64,000 bases of DNA from positions 1-64,000 of the forward strand of contig NZ_JBLBVK010000039.1 in assembly GCF_047314965.1 (NCBI RefSeq). The letters run 5' to 3'. Position 1 is the stretch's first letter; every line of letters starts with the position of its first letter. The position numbers were made by a program, and so were the translations under genes. Origin of the DNA: JAVJUV01 sp047314965. GTDB lineage: Bacteria > Pseudomonadota > Alphaproteobacteria > Rhodobacterales > Rhodobacteraceae. Positions 42,657 to 51,353 of this stretch are shown here, in pieces. A model generated the notes under the pieces. It worked only from the letters and a program-made list of their open reading frames with translations. It did not search any database and was not told the DNA's origin.

Positions 42657-44308
42657 TGCAGAAGATCCGCTGTGCCATCTATACAAGGAAGAGTTCCGAG
42701 GATGGGTTGGAGCAGGAGTTCAACTCGCTCCATGCGCAACGCGAGGCTTGTGCAGCCTATATCCACAGCCAGAAGGCAGAGGGTTGGGTGCTTCTGGAAG
42801 AGGCCTACGATGATGGCGGGCTCTCGGGCGGCACCCTCGACCGCCCTGCCCTGCAGCGATTGTTGGATGCGGTAGACGACGGCCGTGTCGACCGGATTGT
42901 GGTCTACAAGATCGACCGGCTCACCCGGTCCCTCGCGGACTTCGCCAGGATCGTCGACCGGCTCGATGCCGCCGGTGCGTCCTTTGTCTCAGTGACCCAG
43001 TCTTTCAATACAGCCACCAGCATGGGGCGTCTGACGCTCAACATGCTCCTGAGCTTTGCCCAGTTCGAACGTGAGGTCACGGCCGAACGGATCAGGGACA
43101 AGATTGCCGCCTCGAAGAAGAAGGGGCTCTGGATGGGCGGCAATGTCCCCATGGGCTACGAGCCCGACGGTCGGACACTGAGAGTTCTGGAACCCGAAGC
43201 CGAGACAATCCGGATGATCTACGACCTCTACCGGAAGCTCGGCACCGTCAGAGCTGTCCGGGACGAGGCCGAGCGCCTTGGGCTCCGGACACGGAGACGG
43301 ATTGCGCCGGATGGTCGGCGAAGTGGCGGCGGTCTCTTCGACCGGGGCCATATCCATCACATCCTGACGAACCCAGTCTATGCCGGACGGATCAGACATC
43401 GGACGCGGGTCTATGACGGGCAGCATCCCCCGATCATCGATCCCAAGACCTGGGACGCTGTTCAGCGCGAGCTCAAGGACAAGGCTGCACGAAGGCGCAG
43501 TGGTCGGGGTGGTATCGATCGACGCCATGCCGTGACATCGCCTCTTGCCGGAAAGCTCTTCGATGAAACCGGGGACCGGCTTACGCCAACCCATACGAAG
43601 ACCTCCGCGGGCAAGCGGCTCAGGTACTACGTCTCGAACCGGCTGGTCCAAAAGTCGGGTGAGAAACAGCGAAACGGATGGCGGTTGCCCGCCCCACAGC
43701 TCGAAGACCTTGTTGCCGCCAAGGTCAGCGATTGCCTTCGCGATCCCAAGTGGCGGGCGGACCTGACACAAGATCAAGACAGCGCATCAATGACGCATGC
43801 CCCGTTTGAGGATGAAGCGACCATCGAGAGCGCAAGGACTTTGCTCGGTTTGATTCAGCGCATCGATCTGGCACAGGCTCAGCTTACGATCTCTTTGGAT
43901 GCAGACGCGATAAGCCATTGGGCGGGTGTCGATCGCACTTCTATCGATCCCAAAACCCTTATCTTCCAGACCCCATTCCAACAACGTCGGCGCGGCGTCG
44001 AGACCAAGCTGATCATCGACAATCCCTCCTCCCGACGCGACGACACCCTGATCCGGAACGTCGCGCTCGCGCATGCCTGGTTCGCGGAGCTTCGCGCCGG
44101 GGCCAGTTTTGCCGACGTCGCCGAGCGTGCCGGGACATCGAAGCGGCGCGTCATGCAGCTAGTCGATCTCGCATTCCTGGCGCCCGACCTGACCGGCAAG
44201 ATCCTCGATGGGCGTCAGCCTCCGTCGCTCACGTCAGACCTGCTGATCAAGGAAGGCATCCCGTCCAAGTGGACCGCCCAGCGGCAACTCTTCGACTCGC
44301 TGCGCTGA
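42656..44308 (+). CDS. Large serine recombinase
   Basis: A 550-residue site-specific recombinase. The resolvase domain (1-150) has nucleophile Ser13 in IYTRKSSEDG, Arg/Asp residues in YKIDRLTRSLADF, and ends with AERIRDKIAASKKKG. The recombinase domain (about 165-270) contains MGYEPDGRTL and the HHILTNPVYAG motif, followed by a zinc-ribbon-like region and a C-terminal tail with a helix-turn-helix-like segment (SFADVAERAGTSKRRVMQLVDLAF). It could integrate or excise an element. It is intact and ends 181 bases from the tRNA-Gln gene. Confidence 0.9.
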   Translation: MQKIRCAIYTRKSSEDGLEQEFNSLHAQREACAAYIHSQKAEGWVLLEEAYDDGGLSGGTLDRPALQRLLDAVDDGRVDRIVVYKIDRLTRSLADFARIVDRLDAAGASFVSVTQSFNTATSMGRLTLNMLLSFAQFEREVTAERIRDKIAASKKKGLWMGGNVPMGYEPDGRTLRVLEPEAETIRMIYDLYRKLGTVRAVRDEAERLGLRTRRRIAPDGRRSGGGLFDRGHIHHILTNPVYAGRIRHRTRVYDGQHPPIIDPKTWDAVQRELKDKAARRRSGRGGIDRRHAVTSPLAGKLFDETGDRLTPTHTKTSAGKRLRYYVSNRLVQKSGEKQRNGWRLPAPQLEDLVAAKVSDCLRDPKWRADLTQDQDSASMTHAPFEDEATIESARTLLGLIQRIDLAQAQLTISLDADAISHWAGVDRTSIDPKTLIFQTPFQQRRRGVETKLIIDNPSSRRDDTLIRNVALAHAWFAELRAGASFADVAERAGTSKRRVMQLVDLAFLAPDLTGKILDGRQPPSLTSDLLIKEGIPSKWTAQRQLFDSLR

Positions 44309-44488
44309 CAAGCGCCAGCTCGACATCCAAACCTGCTACCGGAACAAAGCGGAACAGAGACTGGGACCATTCTGCCCTTGAAAACCGGCTCTCAGAGACG
44401 CAACAAACCATCCGCCCAGCGCCTAAGGCCCCGGAAAGTCGGGAGAACTTCCATCACGCCAAACTGTATCTGGGAGAAGGTGCCTGCC

Positions 44489-44563
44489 TGGCTGGGGTGG
44501 TAGGATTCGAACCTACGGTACACGGTACCAAAAACCGCTGCCTTACCACTTGGCTACACCCCA
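44489..44563 (-). tRNA. tRNA-Gln (anticodon UUG)
   Basis: 75 nt including encoded CCA (44489-44491). A 7-bp acceptor stem TGGGGTG pairs with CACCCCA; D-arm AGCCAAGTGGTAAGGC; anticodon stem GCGGT/ACCGT with loop TTTTGGT (anticodon TTG); T-arm GGTTCGAATCC. It borders the accessory region and may be an integration site, though I found no second copy of its 3' end in the window. Confidence 0.97.
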
Positions 44564-44658
44564 ACAGGCTGGCGTTTCTTACTCAGAGTGGCTTGACGGT
44601 GCAAGCCCCGCCGGAGCGAAAAAACGACATCCGGCGAGAGCGAATTCAAAGAGGCCTG

Positions 44659-46266
44659 TCAGCTTGAGACCTGTTCACGCAGAATCGATACCGTGACCGA
44701 CGCCAGAAGGTAGATCGCTCCGAAGATCAGGAAGGCGATCAGCGTGTTTTCGAAGACCCTGGGATACGTCGGTTCGTCCGGCGGTATCGGCGCCACATGC
44801 ACCGCGAGGTAGCGCACCTGGCGATTCGCCTCGATCCGGGCGGCCTCCATCTGCTGCAGAGTCTCCTGCATCATCATGGTGCGGGTTTCCAGATCTACTT
44901 CGGCCATCCGAAGCTGCGCGCTGATCGAGGCAAGCGAACTGTCGCGTCCGCTTTCCTTGGTCAACTGGGAACGAAGGTCGGCAACCAATGCTTCCAGGCG
45001 CGCGATGTCGCCCTCGGTTCCGGCGACCCGCGCCTGGTTCGGCTGGGCGTTGTCCAGAAGCTGCTGGAGTTGAAGCCGCTTTTCAGCCAGTTGCACTTCG
45101 AACTGGTTGATTTGGCTCATGATCCCGGTGGTCTCGGACGCAGGATCGATGACGCCAAGCCGCTCCTGCAGTGTAAGCACCTTTTCCTGTGCCGCGATCA
45201 TCTTCGCCTCGGCTTCCTCGAAGCTTTCGCGGGCGCCCCGCATCTGGTCGCCCCTCTTCCGCTCGGTCACCTGGTCGACGCGCTCCTCGGCATAGCCGAT
45301 CAGCGCCTCGGAGAATGTCCGCGACATCTCGGGCGAGAGGGCGGACACTTCCATCCTGATCACGCCCTCGGTCGGATCGTAGCCGATCTTCACGTTGTCC
45401 TGGAAATGGCTGTACACCGTCTCGTTCGAGGCATCGGCAGGCAGTCTTTGAAGAGCGTCGATCGACGGATCAGAAAAATGTTCCAGATAGCCGTGATCCG
45501 CATCCAGCCGCAGCATTGCTTCGCGCGAGGTCAGGAAATCCTGCACCATGATGGAATCCTGGCTGGTTGCCAATGATGTGCCACCCAGCAAACCTGCGGC
45601 GCCGGATGCCTGCGCTTCGGCCTGCTGAACGACGAATTCCGATTTCGTGGCGAAAATCGACGTCGCCATGAAGGCAAAGTAGAAGAAAGCCAGCAAGGTT
45701 GGCAGCAGCACGAAAGCCCCCAACCGCGCCGAAAGGAACAAGAGCTTGCGGCGGCGGCGGCGCGCAATGTCCTGCTGGATACGCTCTATGTCGTTCACCC
45801 CCGCAGGCTGCGGTTTCATGGCCGGTCCCGGCACTTTCGCTGGTTCCACCTTCTGCGGGACACCTGCCCGTACCGTTCCTTCGGCGGCAGCCTCGGTCTT
45901 GTTGGCGACCTCTTCTTCGTCCGGCTTGGCGACGACGAGTTCCAGCAAATGCGACCGGTCGAAAGGATCTATCCCCCTTGCCCGAAGCTGACGCACGGCG
46001 TCGAAATCCGAACTGGGGCTGAGCCCCTGCTTCTGGGCCAATCGCCGGGCCATGCGCAACTGGCGGCCGGTCAGCCCCTCGCGCCGGATTTCGGAGATAT
46101 CCTGCGATCCACCGACACTGTCGGCCCCTGCCCTTTCCGCCTTGGCCGAACCAGGGAAGGCGACATCGCCGAAACCGTCATCTGTACCGGAAAATGGCGT
46201 GTCGCCGCCATCGGACGCAGCCTCGGAGTTCCGGCGAATTCGGAATTTACGCGCTTTGGGCTTCAT
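44659..46266 (-). CDS. kpsE: Capsule polysaccharide export inner-membrane protein, KpsE-like
   Basis: A ~535-residue chain-length/export protein. It has a cytoplasmic N-terminal region of ~190 residues with a charged GLTGRQLRMARRLAQKQGL segment, a first membrane helix (LGAFVLLPTLLAFFYFAFMA), a large periplasmic coiled-coil (TERKRGDQMRGARESFEEAEAKMI region onward), and a final helix (TLIAFLIFGAIYLLASVTV). KpsE-type proteins bridge the KpsMT ABC exporter and the outer-membrane channel. The start overlaps the end of kpsT by about 20 bases (ATG 46266 or 46272). The N-terminal cytoplasmic extension is longer than in E. coli KpsE. Confidence 0.8.
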   Translation of the reverse strand: MKPKARKFRIRRNSEAASDGGDTPFSGTDDGFGDVAFPGSAKAERAGADSVGGSQDISEIRREGLTGRQLRMARRLAQKQGLSPSSDFDAVRQLRARGIDPFDRSHLLELVVAKPDEEEVANKTEAAAEGTVRAGVPQKVEPAKVPGPAMKPQPAGVNDIERIQQDIARRRRRKLLFLSARLGAFVLLPTLLAFFYFAFMATSIFATKSEFVVQQAEAQASGAAGLLGGTSLATSQDSIMVQDFLTSREAMLRLDADHGYLEHFSDPSIDALQRLPADASNETVYSHFQDNVKIGYDPTEGVIRMEVSALSPEMSRTFSEALIGYAEERVDQVTERKRGDQMRGARESFEEAEAKMIAAQEKVLTLQERLGVIDPASETTGIMSQINQFEVQLAEKRLQLQQLLDNAQPNQARVAGTEGDIARLEALVADLRSQLTKESGRDSSLASISAQLRMAEVDLETRTMMMQETLQQMEAARIEANRQVRYLAVHVAPIPPDEPTYPRVFENTLIAFLIFGAIYLLASVTVSILREQVSS

Positions 46267-46909
46267 AGTCATAGAGTTCTTTCGCCTCTTCCAGCGTGTC
46301 GAACATATGCAGTTGACCGTTCCTGAGAACGGCTGCGGAACGACAGAATTTCTCAAGCGTACTTGCCTGATGGGATACGATTACGACCGTTGCGGTCTTG
46401 AGCCGCTCGGCAAGGATGTGGCCGGCCTTCTTGTTGAACTCGGCATCCGTGGTCGAGGGCATGCCCTCGTCGATCAGGTAGATATCGAAATCCAGCGCAA
46501 GCAGGAGCGCGAACGAAAACCGCGCGCGCATGCCGGCGCTGTAGGTTCCGACGGGCATGTCGAAATATTCTTCAAGCCCGCATACCCAGCGGCAGAACGC
46601 CTCGAGATAGTCCGGGTCCTTGCCGTACAAACGCGCGATGAAGCGGCAGTTTTCCATTGCCGACAGCTTGTTGACGATGCCGCCCATGAATCCCAGCGGG
46701 AATGAAATGCGCGAGCGGCGGATGATCTCGCCCTCATCGGGCTGCTCAAGACCCGCCATCATGTTCACAAGGGTCGTCTTGCCGGTCCCGTTGGGCGCAA
46801 GGATGCCAAGAGAATTCCCGGGCTCGACGCGAAAGGTCGCCCGGTCAAGGATGACCTTGCGACGTTCGCCTGTCCAAAAGGACTTGCTGACGTTCCTGAA
46901 CTCGATCAT
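46247..46909 (-). CDS. kpsT: Capsule polysaccharide ABC exporter ATPase, KpsT-like
   Basis: A 220-residue ATPase with Walker A (GILAPNGTGKTT), the KpsT-type signature TYSAGMRARFSFAL, Walker B (DIYLIDEGMP), and the H-loop (IVSHQ). The length is normal for KpsT. It drives export of a capsular polysaccharide with KpsM. No KpsM permease gene lies on either side here; upstream is nhaA. The permease must be elsewhere in the genome. Confidence 0.9.
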   Translation of the reverse strand: MIEFRNVSKSFWTGERRKVILDRATFRVEPGNSLGILAPNGTGKTTLVNMMAGLEQPDEGEIIRRSRISFPLGFMGGIVNKLSAMENCRFIARLYGKDPDYLEAFCRWVCGLEEYFDMPVGTYSAGMRARFSFALLLALDFDIYLIDEGMPSTTDAEFNKKAGHILAERLKTATVVIVSHQASTLEKFCRSAAVLRNGQLHMFDTLEEAKELYDYEAQSA

Positions 46910-47097
46910 TCGTCCTGCTCAATGGCACTATGCTGTTTCGCACAGCTTTGGCCTGTCGGTCTTTCGACATTCTTTTGTCAATAATATGGCCAGAGTGCCA
47001 AGACTTCTTCAACAAACAATCAACCGCTGGCGATGCGACGCCCACGAGGTGTGACCAAAAGGGCGGGAATGCGCCGAGTTCGGTGTTTCCCGCCGCT

Positions 47098-48396
47098 CTA
47101 GCCGTATCTTTTTTCAACACGGCACAGCCTGCCTGCAACGATTGAGATGATCGCCGCGGCGAAACTGAAAAGCGCCCCCATCTTCGCTGCATCCTGCACT
47201 GGACCAGGCTCGAAAGCGACAGACGCAATGAAAAGCGAGACCGTGAAGCCGATCGCGGCAACGCAGCCGATCACGAGAAGGTCGATCATCCGCATTCCAC
47301 GCGGCAGTCCCAATTTCAAAGGTCCCGCTGCGAACCAGCCGAACAACAGGATACCGGTCGGCTTGCCAATGATGAGCCCCGCAAAAACCAGCCACGTCGG
47401 AGCACCTATGGCGGAGAACTCGACGCCCGCATTCATCATCCCGAAGAAGAAGAGGATGATTTCGACGGGATGTTTCAGCAGGTGCTCGATATGGTTCAGA
47501 AGATCTGTCAGGTACTGTTCGGCTTCACTGAATATGCCGAAAGCGCGGTCGGCATGCGGGATCGTGGGAACGATTGGCAGAAGACCAAGCGCCGGGTGCA
47601 GGCCGCTTTCCTGAAATCCGTACCAGCTCAGGCAGGCCGCGATCAGGTAGGGCCAGAAACTCAGGTGATTGCGGACCCAGGTCGATTTGCGGCGCAACTG
47701 GTCGCCCCGGTCCAAAGTCCTCGGAAGCCAGTTGAAAAGAACGAACACGCCAATGGCCGCGCCCAGCGACAGCATCAGCCATTCCAACGCCAGGGCACCC
47801 GAGGGGTAGAAGATCGCAAGGATAATGAGGCCGGCAGCATCATCCGCGATGGCCAGCAACAACAGGAACCGCACGGCGGGGTGCCCCGCTCCGAAAACGA
47901 TGCGTCCGACCAGATAGCTGAAGGCGATGTCCGTGGCCGTGGGAATGGCCCAGCCATTGGCCGCTGCGTCGTAGACATCCGAGCCAAGCAGCGTCGCGAG
48001 ACCAAGGTAGACGGTCACCGGTCCCAGCATCCCCCCGGCTGTCGCGAAGAGCGGCGTGGCCGCCTTCCTGCCGCGCAGACTCCCGTTCTTCAGAATGACC
48101 GCTTCCCAGACTTCCTTGGCGGCAATGGCGAAAAAGAACGCCATCAGGATATCATTCACGAGGAAATGTGCGGTCAGCACCCTAAGCCGGCTGGCCGTAT
48201 CGCCGGTGTGGAAATCTTCCCCATAGGAAGCGATCCATGCCTTCGCATCTACGCCTACCCAGTCATTGAACCAAAGCGGGTACTCGACGAAGTGGTGATA
48301 GCCATGCGGGTCAGAATTGGCCCATATCAGTGCCAGCAAGGCACCGATAATCAAAAGCAGCGAGTAATTGGTTACGAAGTTCCAGACGCGATACAT
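47098..48396 (-). CDS. nhaA: Na+/H+ antiporter NhaA
   Basis: A 432-residue membrane protein with about 12 helices. The sodium/proton site is visible as LAIADDAAGLIILA (two adjacent Asp, equal to D163/D164 of E. coli NhaA), and the trans-membrane Lys region as FIASVAF and GKPTGILLFGW. It exports Na+ in exchange for H+ and maintains pH, as expected in a marine organism. The N-terminus (MYRVWNFVTNYSLLL) starts at ATG 48396; an upstream in-frame GTG at 48435 is less likely. Between helices 1 and 2 there is a longer loop than in E. coli. Confidence 0.92.
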   Translation of the reverse strand: MYRVWNFVTNYSLLLIIGALLALIWANSDPHGYHHFVEYPLWFNDWVGVDAKAWIASYGEDFHTGDTASRLRVLTAHFLVNDILMAFFFAIAAKEVWEAVILKNGSLRGRKAATPLFATAGGMLGPVTVYLGLATLLGSDVYDAAANGWAIPTATDIAFSYLVGRIVFGAGHPAVRFLLLLAIADDAAGLIILAIFYPSGALALEWLMLSLGAAIGVFVLFNWLPRTLDRGDQLRRKSTWVRNHLSFWPYLIAACLSWYGFQESGLHPALGLLPIVPTIPHADRAFGIFSEAEQYLTDLLNHIEHLLKHPVEIILFFFGMMNAGVEFSAIGAPTWLVFAGLIIGKPTGILLFGWFAAGPLKLGLPRGMRMIDLLVIGCVAAIGFTVSLFIASVAFEPGPVQDAAKMGALFSFAAAIISIVAGRLCRVEKRYG

Positions 48397-48466
48397 CGTA
48401 GGCTGACACTCCCGGTTCAGGCCGGGATAGACCACCCGCGAGCAAGCGACAAGAACCCGAACACTC

Positions 48467-49495
48467 TCAGGTCGCCAGCAAGCCCCAGGCCAGGCCTGCG
48501 ATCAGCGACCCTGCCATCGCTATGCCGAGATAGGCCGCAAAGACGCGCGGTTTGACCAGCGCCCACACAGCAATGGCGGCGGGAATGCAACTGACGCCTC
48601 CGGCCAGCATGAAGGACATTGCCGCGCCGGGCGCCATGCCCTGGGCCAGCAACGCATCGACCAGCGGAACGGCGGCATAGCCGTTCAGATAGGCCGGCGC
48701 TCCAACCAGCGCGCCCATCAGAACCGGCCAGAAGCCCTGGCCGCCCAGAACGGATGCGATCATCTCGGCAGGGACATACGCCAGCATCAGCGCCTCGACC
48801 ATGTAGGCCACCGCAAGCCACTTGCCCAGAAACAGCGCATTCTCGAGAACGGTATCCCTGAACACCTCGCGCCGCGGCGCCTCGTGCCAGAAGCGCCAGA
48901 CCGGCGTACCCTTGAAGGGCGACGGCCCGCAACCGCAGCAGCTTTTCTTGGTTTCCTTTGGCCTCAGCGGATCGACGAATACCGGCGTCCGGGCAAAAAG
49001 ATAAACCGTGGCGCCGCCCAACAGGCCCAACCCCACGGCGGCGGCTGTCTTGGCGACGGCGAAGGACATACCAAGCGTGCCGGCAGTGATCAGGAACATG
49101 GCCGGGTCCATAAGCGGCGATGCAAGCCAGAAGGCCATCACAGCCGAAAGAGGCGCGCCGACGGCCAGGAGTGCCGCTATAAAGGGGATGACCTCGCAGG
49201 AGCAGAAAGGAGACAACCCGCCCAGAAGGGCCGCCATCACGATCATGCGCATTTCGCGGCCTTCGAACGCCTTCGCGAGAATCGCCTCCGATCCGCTGGC
49301 CTTCAGGTACCCGACGGCCAGAACGGCAAACCCGATGAACCACGCGGTGTGGCCCAGCGCGCCCAGCGCGAAGCGCACGGTCTCCTTCGCCTGTTCAGGA
49401 TCGAAAACCGCAACCACCAGCGGGATCAAGACGACCGCAAGCCAGACGCGGTCTATCCTCCAGCGTGGTTCGTGGGCATGGGAAACATCAGCCAT
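48467..49495 (-). CDS. ArsP/YraQ-type permease (DUF318), probable metal or metalloid efflux
   Basis: A 342-residue membrane protein with about eight helices and the family hallmark LSPFCSCEVIPFIAALL in the first half and GAPAYLNGYAAVPLV in the second. A Cys-rich cytoplasmic loop (SCCGCGPSP, about residue 180) could bind a thiophilic metal. ATG 49495 is preferred because GAGG is 9 bases upstream; ATG 49501 is possible. It overlaps the ArsR-type regulator gene, forming a two-gene unit. Relatives export organoarsenicals or Cu/Zn; the substrate cannot be told from sequence. Confidence 0.85.
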   Translation of the reverse strand: MADVSHAHEPRWRIDRVWLAVVLIPLVVAVFDPEQAKETVRFALGALGHTAWFIGFAVLAVGYLKASGSEAILAKAFEGREMRMIVMAALLGGLSPFCSCEVIPFIAALLAVGAPLSAVMAFWLASPLMDPAMFLITAGTLGMSFAVAKTAAAVGLGLLGGATVYLFARTPVFVDPLRPKETKKSCCGCGPSPFKGTPVWRFWHEAPRREVFRDTVLENALFLGKWLAVAYMVEALMLAYVPAEMIASVLGGQGFWPVLMGALVGAPAYLNGYAAVPLVDALLAQGMAPGAAMSFMLAGGVSCIPAAIAVWALVKPRVFAAYLGIAMAGSLIAGLAWGLLAT

Positions 49496-49838
49496 TGCCA
49501 TGTGCCTCGTGTGGGAGCGCAGCGTCTGCGCAGCATTCGTTCAGTAAGAACCGGGACAGAATTTCCATTTCTCCATAGGCCGCCGCGATGCAGATGATCC
49601 GACGTCCATCCCGCACTTGTCGCACCAGTCCGGCAGCGGCGAGGATCTTCATATGGTGGGTCAGCGTAGAGCCGGTCACACCCGAGCGCTCACCCAAATC
49701 CCCAATCGACAGGCCCGCGGGCCCGGCGCGCACCAGAACCCTCAGGACGGCAAGACGTTGTTCGGACCCCAACGCGGCAAAGGTCGACGCAGCGCGGGCA
49801 AGGTCCAGATCAGAATCGCGAGTCTTTGACATATCCAT
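49488..49838 (-). CDS. ArsR/SmtB-family regulator
   Basis: A 116-residue winged-helix repressor (FAALGSEQRLAVLRVLV, then SIGDLGERSGVTGSTLTHHMKILAAAGLV). Potential metal ligands are the adjacent Cys pair near the C-terminus (NECCADA) with nearby His residues (PHEAHGNG). Its 3' end overlaps the permease start, so it probably represses that gene until metal or metalloid binds. Start ATG 49838 is supported by position rather than a strong ribosome site. Confidence 0.88.
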   Translation of the reverse strand: MDMSKTRDSDLDLARAASTFAALGSEQRLAVLRVLVRAGPAGLSIGDLGERSGVTGSTLTHHMKILAAAGLVRQVRDGRRIICIAAAYGEMEILSRFLLNECCADAALPHEAHGNG

Positions 49839-49915
49839 ATTTCGATAATTCTAGAAATATAAAAATATGTCAAGCGAGGGTAGATCTCGAAAGCTCGCAG
49901 GATTACCTCGACATC

Positions 49916-50509
49916 ATGGAAACCAGACGCCTGAAAGCTGACATTTCGGCCTGCCGAATTTGTGCCGACCGTTTTCGCAAGACGGCTACGGCGCATGCGC
50001 CGCGTCCGGTTGTGTGGTTCAACGACACCGCCCGTATCCTGATCGCCGGACAAGCGCCGGGCCTGCGCGTACACGAGGCAGGCAAGCCCTTTTTCGACCG
50101 CTCGGGCGATCGCCTCCGTGACTGGATGGGGATCGGGGAAGACATCTTCTATGACAGGGACCGCGTGGCGATCGTTCCGATGGCGTTCTGTTTTCCGGGC
50201 TATGACGACAAGGGTTCCGACCTGCCTCCGCCCAGAATTTGCGCCAGCACATGGAGAAGCCAGATCATGGAGCAGTTGTCCGGGATCAGGCTGACGCTCC
50301 TGATCGGAGGGTATGCGCAGGGCTGGCATCTCCCGGGCGCCGGGAAGAACGTCACCCAAACCGTCGCCGCATGGCGCAAGAGCCTTCCAGACACCCTCCC
50401 CTTGCCTCACCCCTCGTGGCGCAATACCGGGTGGCTGAGGAAGAACCCGTGGTTCGAGACCGAATTGCTGCCGGTCCTCAGAACCCGCGTGCAAGAGGCG
50501 CTGCAATGA
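49916..50509 (+). CDS. Uracil-DNA glycosylase family protein
   Basis: A 197-residue single-domain protein with the family-fold motif GQAPGLRVHEAGKPF at residues 49-65 (in place of GxDPY of Ung), and the C-terminal motif PHPSWRNTGWLRKNPWF. An N-terminal CRIC...RF segment lacks the full Cys set of the Fe-S class. It might remove uracil or act on other substrates; the catalytic Asp/Asn is not obvious. ATG 49916 starts the conserved part; the frame begins upstream at 49826, overlapping the divergent arsR start. Its TGA overlaps the sseB ATG (ATGA). Confidence 0.78.
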   Translation: METRRLKADISACRICADRFRKTATAHAPRPVVWFNDTARILIAGQAPGLRVHEAGKPFFDRSGDRLRDWMGIGEDIFYDRDRVAIVPMAFCFPGYDDKGSDLPPPRICASTWRSQIMEQLSGIRLTLLIGGYAQGWHLPGAGKNVTQTVAAWRKSLPDTLPLPHPSWRNTGWLRKNPWFETELLPVLRTRVQEALQ

Positions 50510-51288
50510 CAGAGACACCGATCGATCGTGCCCACGCTGCGATGCAGACCGAATCCGATGACGATACGAGGCGTCTGGCATTCTATGAGCGCCTTGCGGA
50601 CGGCGAGTTGTTCCTGATGCTTGAAAGCGAACCGGAAGGAGACAGCATCAGCCCCCGGATTTTTGAAACGGAACAAGGCACTTACGTGCTGGCCTTCGAC
50701 AGGGAGGAGCGGTTGGCGGCGTTTGCGGGGGGGCCGGCGCCTTATGCGGCCCTGTCGGGGCGCACTCTGGCCGGCATGTTGTCCGGGCAAGACCTCGGAC
50801 TGGGGCTGAACCTTGGCGCGGCGCCATCGGAAATGCTGATCCCCGCCGAAGCGGTCGCCTGGCTCCACGCCACACTGAGCGAGCGCCCCGAGGAGATGCA
50901 GGAAACGCCCGAGGAATTGCACCCGCCCGCAGGCCTGCCCGAACGCCTTGTCGCGGCGCTGGATATCAAGCTCGCCACGGCCTCAGGCCTGGCGAAACTG
51001 GCGTATCTCTCTGGCGTTAAATGGAAAAACGGCCGCCGCGGACATCTGATGGCACTGATAGACCCGGTTCCCGGTTCGGAGCCCGCCCTTGCCCGGGCCG
51101 TGGGGGAAGCTTTGATTTTCTCAGGTCTCGATGCCGGCGAGCTGGACGTCACCTTCCTGAAGGCCAGCGATCCGGTTTCGGCGCGGCTGGCCCGCGTGGG
51201 TCTGCGTTTCGACCTGCCGGAACCGCCCAAGCCGGAGGGTCCTGCAGCACCGGGCATGGACCCGGACAAGCCGCCGAAGTTGCGCTGA
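50506..51288 (+). CDS. sseB: SseB family protein
   Basis: A 260-residue protein. The N-terminal SseB domain has FYERLADGELFLMLESEPEGD and the typical DREERLAAFAG segment and LAGMLSGQDLGLGLN; the C-terminal part (about 160-245) is an SseB-C-like region. Function in bacteria is not settled (rhodanese-type activity has been suggested for E. coli SseB). ATG overlaps the stop of the upstream glycosylase-like gene. The C-terminal tail is Pro-rich. Confidence 0.85.
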   Translation: MTETPIDRAHAAMQTESDDDTRRLAFYERLADGELFLMLESEPEGDSISPRIFETEQGTYVLAFDREERLAAFAGGPAPYAALSGRTLAGMLSGQDLGLGLNLGAAPSEMLIPAEAVAWLHATLSERPEEMQETPEELHPPAGLPERLVAALDIKLATASGLAKLAYLSGVKWKNGRRGHLMALIDPVPGSEPALARAVGEALIFSGLDAGELDVTFLKASDPVSARLARVGLRFDLPEPPKPEGPAAPGMDPDKPPKLR

Positions 51289-51353
51289 AGGCCGGTCGGC
51301 AAAGCGTCGGCGAAACGTCGGCAAAACGTATGGCAGGTGTCGGGCAGCCGGCC

